Assembly: GCA_019422105.1 (NCBI GenBank) | Contig: JAHZDZ010000014.1 | Coordinates: 1 to 64,000, forward strand | Source: Bacillota bacterium | GTDB taxonomy: Bacteria > Bacillota > Clostridia > Lachnospirales > Anaerotignaceae | DNA: 64,000 nt | Reading direction: 5' to 3' | In this document: positions 56,445 to 64,000 of the stretch, piece after piece | Numbering within the stretch: position 1 is the first letter of the stretch | How the letters are laid out: each line of letters starts with the position of its first letter | Notes under the pieces: model-generated | What the model was told of the DNA's origin: nothing | Database searches by the model: none | Seen by the model: only the letters and a program-made list of their open reading frames with translations | Position numbers and translations under genes: made by a program

Positions 56445-57449
56445 ATGAATATAAAAACGCTCGCTTCCCTGGCAAATGTCAGCATATCTACTGTATCAAA
56501 GGCATTGAATGACAGCCCTGAAATTTCACAGCAAACCAAAAAAAGAATTAAGGCTCTGGCCGAGGAAAACGGATTTTTTCTGAGCCCCAGGGCCCGCAGT
56601 CAAAAAAAGCAGAAAACAAACTGCATCGCTATTATTTTTTCCAGAAAAACCTTTTTTAACTTCGACACTACCCTGCTGTGCGCCACCATTCAAGAATTAT
56701 TGATGAAGGAGGTGGAAAAGCACGGCTATTCCTACACCATAGGGGTAAGCCGTGACGTAAACGGTCAGAGTATGCTCAAGCATATCTATTACCAGAATAT
56801 TGTTGACGGCTTTATATTGGCCAGCGATGACATTACAAAAGAAGAAATGCAGTTTCTCCAGACAAATGAGGTGCCCTTTGTTTTCGCCGAGATTGCTCCC
56901 GATAACCTTCCCTCCGATGTTAATTACTTTTTGAACGACGACTTCGCGGACGGCTATCACGGAACATTGTATCTGATAAAAAAGGGTCTGAAACGGATTA
57001 CTACCATATCAAATCCGTCCAATTACAGCGACTATTTTCAGCGCACTGAGGGCTATAAAAAAGCGATGTCCGAAAACGGACTTGAGCCCGTTGTCATAGA
57101 GCATTCCATGAATCAGCGGGAGGCTGAAACCATTCTGCACCATCATTACCACACCCTTCTTTCCTCGGAGGCTCTTTTTATTCAATGGGACGGCATGGCA
57201 GGCGTTATGATGCAGTGCCTTTTTTCCTGCGGTCTCAAGGTGCCTGATACCATATCTGTTCTGGGATACAACGATTTTCCCGTCGCCTCCTATTTCAGGC
57301 CGGAATTAACAACCATACGGGACGCCCGTAAAAAGCAGTGCGAAAACGCGGTAAAGCATCTTGTTGATATGCTCCGCGGCACCACGCACTCCATCATACA
57401 AAGCCGCCTTGAAGGGACTATTGTTGAGCGGGAGAGCGTCAGAAAATAA
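56445..57449 (+). CDS. LacI family regulator (334 aa)
   Basis: The LacI DNA-binding head is complete (TLASLANVSISTVSKALNDS, 'PEISQQTKKRIKALAEENGF'), followed by a periplasmic-binding-protein-like sensor (about 60-330; 'YYQNIVDGFILASDD', 'VLGYNDFPVASYFRPELTTI'). It is transcribed away from the MFS-M19-AcnX-SSS operon and is its likely repressor; its effector should be a substrate or product of that route. Start follows GAGGTGTGGTGAT. Confidence 0.95.
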   Translation: MNIKTLASLANVSISTVSKALNDSPEISQQTKKRIKALAEENGFFLSPRARSQKKQKTNCIAIIFSRKTFFNFDTTLLCATIQELLMKEVEKHGYSYTIGVSRDVNGQSMLKHIYYQNIVDGFILASDDITKEEMQFLQTNEVPFVFAEIAPDNLPSDVNYFLNDDFADGYHGTLYLIKKGLKRITTISNPSNYSDYFQRTEGYKKAMSENGLEPVVIEHSMNQREAETILHHHYHTLLSSEALFIQWDGMAGVMMQCLFSCGLKVPDTISVLGYNDFPVASYFRPELTTIRDARKKQCENAVKHLVDMLRGTTHSIIQSRLEGTIVERESVRK

Positions 57450-57896
57450 CGGCCTCTCACAAACGCCGCTTCGGAGCGTCAAGCTGCCCCTGACGCCCGT
57501 TATCAAAGACGTCGGCTGCTTGCCGCGCTTATCTGTACACCGCAGATTTTCAAGGCGGTCACGTAGCTTTCAAAATCTCACCGAAGAGCTGCGAGTATTC
57601 CGCCGACAGATTCCAGAGAATATGTGTCCAGTTTTTATTTTCACTAAAATAAATAGCTGTTTGCTGAACTTCTGCACCTGCTCTTTGTTCTGCCGTTTTT
57701 CCCTTTTTTTCTCATACCGTTTCACAGCGCACCGGTGCCAAGTCGAATACCTTCACGCGGCATAATGATACATACCAATCAAAATAAAAAAGACAGCCTC
57801 CTTAAAATAGGAAACTGTCTTTTTTGCCTGTTTGATTCCAATAAAAAGCCTCCGCCCGATAAGCTCCTATCCCCCTGAGGGTAGGAAGCCATTCTC
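57450..57896. other. 447-bp gap with hairpins
   Basis: The left part has no supported gene. The terminator lies at 57786-57826. A second fold, CCTATCC-CCCTGA-GGGTAGG at 57867-57887, sits between it and the small ORF at 57897. Confidence 0.5.
57786..57826. terminator. Bidirectional terminator
   Basis: AAAAAGACAG pairs with CTGTCTTTTT around a 20-base loop (57786-57795 and 57816-57825). It can serve the LacI gene and the leftward cyclic-di-GMP genes. Confidence 0.75.
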
Positions 57897-58013
57897 TCAT
57901 AAGGCAAACTTCTTACGGCCTTTAATCCCGCCAAATATTTGCATCACTAAATTATAGAAATAACCGACAGTGCAGCCTAGAGCCAGCCGCTTTTTCGGCG
58001 TCCATTTGGTCAT
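57897..58013 (-). CDS. Small basic hydrophobic ORF (38 aa)
   Basis: MTKWTPKKRLALGCTVGYFY, then NLVMQIFGGIKGRKKFAL: one hydrophobic segment framed by lysine and arginine. AGGAGAGGCAGGGA stands before its ATG. It comes 40 bp after the stop of the 58053-61235 gene on the same strand, and downstream the transcript can fold into CCTACCC-TCA-GGGGGATAGG and a terminator. Size, charge and structured 3' region recall type I toxin messages, but no antisense RNA is shown. No family is recognised. Confidence 0.45.
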   Translation of the reverse strand: MTKWTPKKRLALGCTVGYFYNLVMQIFGGIKGRKKFAL

Positions 58014-58052
58014 TCCCTGCCTCTCCTGTAAGCTTACCGGCATTCGCTTTTA

Positions 58053-61000
58053 TTATTCCTCCTCTCCAATATCCTCAAAAAAGAAAATCTGCCTTTTGCC
58101 ATTCTTCTTTGCGATGTACATCGCCTTATCAGCCGCGCAAAATAATTCCCGGTACGTTTTCCCATCGGTGGGGGCAAGGGCAACCCCAATGCTGACGCTC
58201 AAAGGCGGCGTCCCCGTTTCAATGCAGGATTCCAAGTGCTTTTGCAGCAATTCCGCCTTTTTAAAGGCCGTTTCCCTGCTGTTGATATTGGCCATAAAGA
58301 CGGCTAACTCATCCCCGCCGATTCTTCCCAGAACATCCTCGGAGCGGAAGGTACGCCGCATACAATCGGCGATAAAGCGAAGCGCCTGATCCCCCGCAGC
58401 ATGGCCGTATCTGTCGTTGATATGCTTGAAGCCATCCGCATCGATAATAAAAAGCATACCTGTTTTCTCCTGCGCCAACCGATGAGCAATCTGTTTCTCC
58501 GTCACCGCCTTGTTTATCAGCCCTGTCAAACCATCCGTCTCTGATATTTTCAACAGCCGTTCCTCGCTGCGTATGTGCTCGTCAATATCTGTGATTTTGC
58601 CGATTACGGAAACCAGCGTTTCTTTTTCATAAAGGTACTGATACTGAATCAGGCTCCAAAAATACTCGTCCCTGTCAGGGCGCATCAGCCGCACACGGAT
58701 TTCACCGGACGGCGCAGCGGCCTCTCCATCAAGCATCTGCCGCACCACCCTTTGATCTTCGCCATGTACATAAATCAGATTCAGCTGACCGGGCCCGCCG
58801 CCCTTCTGGGTCAGCTCATAGATACGAAACAATTTGACGGAATTGGAGGTAAAGCGGATAATGTCGCGGCGGCAGTCATAATCAAACAGCACCGTATCGG
58901 AAAAATGCTCCAGCAGAAGATAGCGCTGTTCATCAAAGGAAAACCTGCGCTGCATCCTTCCCACAAACAGAATGATAACTGCGGAAACCAAAACAACCGC
59001 CGCAATCAGTACCGCAATATTACTCATTGTACTGTGCACAATATGCTGGGAAGTGGCAAAGGCCTTGTCCGCTTTCAGGCAGACCACCAGATGCCAGTCA
59101 TTGTACTTTAATCCTGTCATGGCGATATAGTAGGGCGCGCCATCGAAGATGCCAATGCGTATACTCTTTGCCTGCTCATCATTGGCGGCGAAGGCCGCAC
59201 GCAGTTCCTCCATCGTTTCCTCGTCAATTCCCCAATTCAGCATTCTCTCCAACAGACGTTCTCCCCGGGCAAGCCCTTCATTCGTTCGTACAGTAAGCAC
59301 CCTGCTGTCGCTGTCTGTCAGAAAAACGGCGGCAATTTCCCCCTGAGCCGGATCATACAGCTCCGTGGAAACCAATGTTTCCGCGTTAAAAACACCGCGC
59401 ACCGCGCCAATAAAATTTCCATTGCTCATTACAGGTACACCAAGGCCAATGCAATAGATATTGCCCAGCCGCTCTGAAAATGTGATTTCCGATACAACCG
59501 TCTCACCGCTCATCAGTTTTTTCAGTGTGTCGGCCGCTTCCGGCCGCGCACTTCCATCTGCCAGCTGCCTTTTGTAATCCTCATAGGAATAATATGCGTA
59601 CGTGACATCCTGGCTGTCCTCATTGAGGGCCAGCAGGTATGTATTGATAAAGGCGGGGGTGTCGTCCTCCCCAAACAAAACCGCCATAGAGTCCAATGTG
59701 CTGATGATGCCGGCAATTTCCCCAAGTGTGCTTTCCCGCTGCCCATTGGTATAGGCATTCAGCGTTTCTTTCACCATACTGCTGAATTCCCTCTGTGTCC
59801 GATTTCGGTTGAGTATCAGAACACCGGTAATGCACACACCTAAAAATACGCCGCACAGCAGGATCACAATCAGATATGGAATAGTTCGCATGTATGAACA
59901 TTTGGGCCCGCCGTTTTCATGATTTTTGACGGTATCCTTATTCTCCTTTTCTGGCAGCATAGAAGGCGGAAGGGAATATTTTTCTCCGCCGTCCAACATC
60001 CTGCCCAGCTCTTCGGGTGGCATTGCTTCTGAAAAGAAAAAGCCCTGCACAACCGTACAGCCGAGGCGGAGCAAATAGAGACACTGCTCCTCCGTCTCAA
60101 CCCCCTCGCACAGTACCTTTACGCCAAGCCCCCGTGCAATTTTGACAATATTCGGCATCAGCGCCTCATTGCGTACCCTCACAGCCGGAATGTCGGAGAG
60201 CAGAACGCGGTCCATTTTCAGACAATCAAAGCGCAGATCCTGCCATATTCCGCTTTCAACACAGCCAGAGCCAAAATTGTCAACGGACACCTTATGGCCA
60301 TAGGCGCGAAGCTGGTCAATCAGCTGTTTTGCGCCGGAAAATTCATCCAATAAAAATTTTTCTGACAATTCAAAGGCAAGCAGCTCCGGCGGAACATGAT
60401 ATTCCTTTACAATGGCATGCAGCTTGTCCACTGATGCAGAGTCATAGATATGCAGACGTGACAAATTAACTGAAACAGGGACTGTGGGAAGGCCATTTTC
60501 AATCCGGTTGGAGAGGAAACGGCAAACCTGACGGCAGATGCTTTGATCCAGCTTGATGACCGCGCCGCTTTTTTCCATCGCCTCCAAAAACATATCCGGA
60601 TTTATCACATTCCCATTTTGATCCACGCGCCGCGCCAAGGCCTCCGCTCCGATAATTTCACCGCTGCACAAATCCACCTTTGGCTGCAAATAGAAACAAA
60701 AACGATTCTCTCTCAGCGCATTGTAATTTTCTTTTTCCGACTCATACTCTGCTGCTGTTTGTTGCCGCATGGCCTCGTCATACAGTATCGCTTTGGTGGA
60801 AAAGTATTTTTTCGCAGCCTTACGCGCCGCATTTGCATTGTTAATGCTCTCGTATACATTATCCTTCTCAATGACGCAGATGCCGCAGGCGGCTCTTAAA
60901 TCACATGCCGGATGCTGTATCCGCCATTCATCAAGAAACGTCTGAATTGCTGCGTCGCTGCCGCCTTTCATATCGCGTATATCCTTCCCATCCTCCAAAA

Positions 61001-61235
61001 AGAACAGACAAAGAAACAAATCCGCAAAAGCTCTCTGACACAAGAGTATACCCGTCCAATCTGCAAGCAGGCCCTCCATCTGTCCCAGCAGTTCATCTCC
61101 CGTTTTCATGCCATAAATATGGTTTACGGTGTGGAAGTTTGTAATATCCGCAGCCAGCACATAGAATTTCCCCTCACCGGAATGCGCAGAGATCACCTGA
61201 ACCGCCTGCCGTATAAAATTCTCATTTGGATTCAT
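58053..61235 (-). CDS. EAL-dCache-PAS-GGDEF cyclic-di-GMP protein (1060 aa)
   Basis: An unusual order: degenerate GGDEF (about 20-150; the signature place reads QRAFADLF), EAL domain (about 165-420), membrane helix (452-474), outer sensor (480-738, dCache-like), membrane helix (739-759), PAS (about 772-890) and GGDEF (about 895-1055). The last carries GGDEL at 973-977 plus 'IDADGFKHINDRYGHAAGDQ', so it probably makes cyclic di-GMP. The EAL domain keeps EAL (198-200), Asn in VSVNLS and Glu in CEGVET, but the paired Asp in DDFG reads DNFG (319-322), so cleavage may be lost. Start after GGGAGGGGGGGAGACAT. Confidence 0.9.
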   Translation of the reverse strand: MNPNENFIRQAVQVISAHSGEGKFYVLAADITNFHTVNHIYGMKTGDELLGQMEGLLADWTGILLCQRAFADLFLCLFFLEDGKDIRDMKGGSDAAIQTFLDEWRIQHPACDLRAACGICVIEKDNVYESINNANAARKAAKKYFSTKAILYDEAMRQQTAAEYESEKENYNALRENRFCFYLQPKVDLCSGEIIGAEALARRVDQNGNVINPDMFLEAMEKSGAVIKLDQSICRQVCRFLSNRIENGLPTVPVSVNLSRLHIYDSASVDKLHAIVKEYHVPPELLAFELSEKFLLDEFSGAKQLIDQLRAYGHKVSVDNFGSGCVESGIWQDLRFDCLKMDRVLLSDIPAVRVRNEALMPNIVKIARGLGVKVLCEGVETEEQCLYLLRLGCTVVQGFFFSEAMPPEELGRMLDGGEKYSLPPSMLPEKENKDTVKNHENGGPKCSYMRTIPYLIVILLCGVFLGVCITGVLILNRNRTQREFSSMVKETLNAYTNGQRESTLGEIAGIISTLDSMAVLFGEDDTPAFINTYLLALNEDSQDVTYAYYSYEDYKRQLADGSARPEAADTLKKLMSGETVVSEITFSERLGNIYCIGLGVPVMSNGNFIGAVRGVFNAETLVSTELYDPAQGEIAAVFLTDSDSRVLTVRTNEGLARGERLLERMLNWGIDEETMEELRAAFAANDEQAKSIRIGIFDGAPYYIAMTGLKYNDWHLVVCLKADKAFATSQHIVHSTMSNIAVLIAAVVLVSAVIILFVGRMQRRFSFDEQRYLLLEHFSDTVLFDYDCRRDIIRFTSNSVKLFRIYELTQKGGGPGQLNLIYVHGEDQRVVRQMLDGEAAAPSGEIRVRLMRPDRDEYFWSLIQYQYLYEKETLVSVIGKITDIDEHIRSEERLLKISETDGLTGLINKAVTEKQIAHRLAQEKTGMLFIIDADGFKHINDRYGHAAGDQALRFIADCMRRTFRSEDVLGRIGGDELAVFMANINSRETAFKKAELLQKHLESCIETGTPPLSVSIGVALAPTDGKTYRELFCAADKAMYIAKKNGKRQIFFFEDIGEEE

Positions 61236-61259
61236 ATGTCTCCCCCCCTCCCGGCAAGA

Positions 61260-64000
61260 TTAGAATTTTAGAGCCAGCAGCCGTTCAAACGCCTCTGTTT
61301 TCATCGGACGGTAAAAGTAAAAGCCCTGGGCAATGCGGCATCCAATATCCCGAAGCACATGAATCTGCACCTCTGTCTCCACACCCTCACATACGACCTC
61401 CATCCCCAGCTTTGAGGCCATCGTTACCAGATTTTCAATAACAATCATCTCCCGCGGCCCCTGAAGACCGGCGCATACAAAACTGCGATCCAGTTTGAGT
61501 ACATCCGCCATGAGCCTTTGAAGCTGACCAAGAGATGAGTAGCCGGAGCCGAAATCATCAATTGCAATCTGAAATCCATGCTGCTTTAGTTCCGTCAAAA
61601 CAGGCGCCAGGCCCTCCGATCCGCTGGCAATGGTGCTCTCCGTTATCTCCACCTCCAGCAGATTATGGGGAATCCGATACCTATCAGCGATTTCAGAAAT
61701 TTGTCTGACAAATTCCGTCTGTTCAAAATGAAGCTGTGAGAAATTACAGGAGACTGTGACAGCGCAAAGCTTTTCATCCAGCCATTTTCTTACAGTACGG
61801 CAGACCTGTTCAAACATATATAAATCCACTTGGATAATCAAGCCCTTTTTTTCAAAAAACGGAATAAATAAATTTGGCATCAAAAGTCCCCGCTCCGGGT
61901 GATTCCAGCGCACCAATGCCTCACAGCCTACAATCTCGCCTGTATTCATATCCACCTTGGGCTGGTAATAGGCTTCAAATTCCTGCTGTTCTAAGGCATA
62001 GGCAAGCCTGCCCTCCAGCTCCTGTTCAAACAGCGCTTTATTCCTCATCTGCTCATCATACAGTACAACAGACAGCCCCGCCACCGTCTTAGCGCTGCGC
62101 ATGGCATAATTGGCAAGGTCAAGCATCTGTTTGATGTCCTGCTTTTCATCATCCGCCACAGGATAGGCGCCAAAGGAAATTACAATATCATAGGGAACTA
62201 TCCCTCTTTCCCTCCGCCATTGGTTCAGCTCCATCTGTATTTGCTCCAGACAATGTGTAAATATTTCCCACTCCTCATATCGCTTGAGCATCACAAAATT
62301 ATCGGCCGAAAGCCTGGCGCAGCATTCCTTCTCCTGATTAAAGCGCTGTAAAACACTGCCGAATGCTCTCAGAACCTCATCACCCTCCTCAAAGCCAAAG
62401 GTATCATTGATAAGCTTAAAGCGGTCGATGTCGCAGTAAATAACAGCGTAGTGCTCCGCCGTCCCGGCACAGAGAAGCTCAGCCGCCCGGACATAAAAAC
62501 GATTTATATTATCAAGCCCCGTCAGCTCATCCCGATAGAGCAGATTCTTTATGCGCCGGCTGCTGCGGGATATATTTATAAGATTGATGCACAAAAGCAG
62601 TATAATGCATCCGAATACGGCAGCCACAAGAAATGTAATCAGCACGATATTCTGGTGGACAAAGTCCTCCACCGTAATGGGCCTGACGGCAATGGAGTTA
62701 TTGAGCAGCATTGTGTCAATCTCCTCATTGGACAGGTATTTGATATACTTGTCCAAAATGGAAAATAACCGCGGATCGGCAGATTTGGATACACCGATGC
62801 ACAGGTCGCTGGGATATTGTGTCAGCGTTGTGGCATGAAGCTTTTCATATTTCGGATCGCTGATTATGTAATTTGCCACCTGGGTATTGGTATAGGTTGC
62901 CTGTGCTCTTCCCTCCAGCACCGCGTCAAAGCAGTCCTGCACAGAATCAAAATAGAGAATGTCCTTGTCGGTATTATTCTGAGCAACGCGCTCTGAAAGC
63001 TGATATCCATTGGGAAGAGCCAGCACACTCACATCCGGCCTTTCCACCTGGGTAATCATTACGCCCGGGGTGTGCAGAAAACGGAGCGTGGTGTTCATAT
63101 GATTGCGCTCATCCCACAGGTAATCCCCATCCACAACAGAGATTACGTCTGTTTCCCCGTACTTCAGCGCAGTCAGAGCTGCGGAAGCGGGCCGGGCCTC
63201 AAACTGAAATTTCAGTCCGCTTTTCTCTCCAATCCGCATAAAAATATCCGCCATGATACCATCAAATTCCCCTTCTTCATTTTTATAGGAAAGAGGTGCA
63301 AAGGAGGAATCATAGGAGATACGGATGGGATCGGCCGCCGCCGCAATGTATTGGGCTTCCTCCTTGGTCAGGGCCGGAATTTGATTTGCGCTTGGCGACA
63401 GGTATTTGTCGTAAAGATCCGTCCGATAGTCGGGATTCCGCAGCAGAATGTCGTTGATGGCCCTGTTTATCTGTGCCAACAGATCCGGGCGCTGTTTTGA
63501 GACCGCAATATACATCGGAGTCGGCGCAAATTGGGCAACGCTGCGGAAAATGCTGCTTCGGCCCAGGTGCGTAATTGCCACGCCGTCCAGCGTCCCCTCC
63601 TCCAGCGCGTCCAGCAGCACCTGCGTCTCATCATATTCGAGTATGGTGAGCGTTACGCCGTGCTCTTCGCAGTACCGCTTAAAGCTCTCTCCGTCCTCGC
63701 CTCCCTTTATGATTCCCACCTTCATCCCCTGAAAAGCGTCAAAATCCTCATAATTATATCGGGTATCGTCTAACCGTACATTCAGGGTTGTGTAAATCGT
63801 ACACATGGACTCGTCTGTAAAAAGCATCTGCTCCATGCGCTCCTCCGTGCGGTATACGGCAGGCAGAATGTCAATCTTCCCCTCCGTTAAAAGACGGAAC
63901 GCTTCCTGCCAGCTTGGGGAATCCACCACCTCGTAGGACAGTCCTCCCAGCTTTGACACTTCCTGCAAAAACTCGAAATTGTAGCCCTCATATTCCCCCT
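61260..64000 (-). CDS. SBP3-SBP3-GGDEF-EAL phosphodiesterase-like protein (partial)
   Basis: The gene runs off the right edge; a TTG at 63968 is not its start, since the frame stays open. It has two family-3 solute-binding domains in a row (visible part about 1-210 and 215-440), as in BvgS-like sensors, a membrane helix (VLITFLVAAVFGCIILLLCI), a GGDEF domain whose signature is LSADNF in place of GGDEF, and an EAL domain with all landmarks: EALVRW, 'CNFSQLHF', 'EITES', DDFGSGYSSL, 'LKLDRSF', 'CEGVETE', 'AQGFYFYRPM'. It should cleave cyclic di-GMP in response to an outside amino acid or similar ligand. It ends 24 bp before the next gene. Confidence 0.9.
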   Translation of the reverse strand, partial: GEYEGYNFEFLQEVSKLGGLSYEVVDSPSWQEAFRLLTEGKIDILPAVYRTEERMEQMLFTDESMCTIYTTLNVRLDDTRYNYEDFDAFQGMKVGIIKGGEDGESFKRYCEEHGVTLTILEYDETQVLLDALEEGTLDGVAITHLGRSSIFRSVAQFAPTPMYIAVSKQRPDLLAQINRAINDILLRNPDYRTDLYDKYLSPSANQIPALTKEEAQYIAAAADPIRISYDSSFAPLSYKNEEGEFDGIMADIFMRIGEKSGLKFQFEARPASAALTALKYGETDVISVVDGDYLWDERNHMNTTLRFLHTPGVMITQVERPDVSVLALPNGYQLSERVAQNNTDKDILYFDSVQDCFDAVLEGRAQATYTNTQVANYIISDPKYEKLHATTLTQYPSDLCIGVSKSADPRLFSILDKYIKYLSNEEIDTMLLNNSIAVRPITVEDFVHQNIVLITFLVAAVFGCIILLLCINLINISRSSRRIKNLLYRDELTGLDNINRFYVRAAELLCAGTAEHYAVIYCDIDRFKLINDTFGFEEGDEVLRAFGSVLQRFNQEKECCARLSADNFVMLKRYEEWEIFTHCLEQIQMELNQWRRERGIVPYDIVISFGAYPVADDEKQDIKQMLDLANYAMRSAKTVAGLSVVLYDEQMRNKALFEQELEGRLAYALEQQEFEAYYQPKVDMNTGEIVGCEALVRWNHPERGLLMPNLFIPFFEKKGLIIQVDLYMFEQVCRTVRKWLDEKLCAVTVSCNFSQLHFEQTEFVRQISEIADRYRIPHNLLEVEITESTIASGSEGLAPVLTELKQHGFQIAIDDFGSGYSSLGQLQRLMADVLKLDRSFVCAGLQGPREMIVIENLVTMASKLGMEVVCEGVETEVQIHVLRDIGCRIAQGFYFYRPMKTEAFERLLALKF

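Overview
The window looks like chromosomal DNA of an anaerobic, Gram-positive-type gut bacterium of the class Clostridia (Lachnospirales or a relative). This is inferred from strong AGGAGG ribosome sites, AgrC/LytTR regulation, an SLH surface protein, a DeoR-controlled fructose PTS and a KamA-type aminomutase. I see no tRNA, rRNA, CRISPR array or transposase gene.

Positions 1 to about 23.2 kb (perhaps to 24.2 kb) are most of a prophage, read almost entirely leftward. From right to left it holds a CI-like repressor facing a Cro-like gene, small early genes, a DUF927 helicase-like protein with a stand-alone CHC2 zinc protein, a sigma-region-4-like late regulator, terminase, P22-like portal, scaffold, an N4-gp56-type capsid protein, an adaptor, a 718-residue nozzle-like tail protein, a run of receptor-binding proteins (collagen-like, beta-propeller, glycine-rich) and a holin-like gene that runs off the left edge. 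No tape-measure or tail-tube gene is present, so a short-tailed (podovirus-like) particle is likely. No integrase lies in its usual place beside the repressor. The prophage carries a family of GC-rich repeats that form tandem arrays and also end open reading frames.

From 24 to 42 kb are host genes: a redox cluster (cupin, CMD, aldo/keto reductase, flavodoxin) with a divergent LysR gene, a YoaP-like acetyltransferase, a lipoprotein, a large SLH-anchored beta-helix protein, an AgrC/LytTR-type two-component pair, a YyaL-type protein, and a YfcC transporter with a PepD-type dipeptidase.

From 42 to 49 kb are the fruR-fruK-fruA operon, with operator repeats over its promoter and a 40-codon ORF upstream, then yitT preceded by a tandem promoter-bearing 146-bp repeat, then a kamA-family gene.

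From 49 to 57.5 kb is the most unusual locus. A LacI regulator diverges from a six-gene operon: MFS transporter, two M19 dipeptidase paralogues, the two subunits of aconitase X, and a sodium:solute symporter. By eye alignment the two M19 proteins have each lost different zinc ligands. This suggests an undescribed uptake and breakdown route for a modified dipeptide or a hydroxyproline-like compound.

The right end (58-64 kb) has two large cyclic-di-GMP membrane proteins in tandem. One appears to keep only cyclase activity and the other only phosphodiesterase activity.
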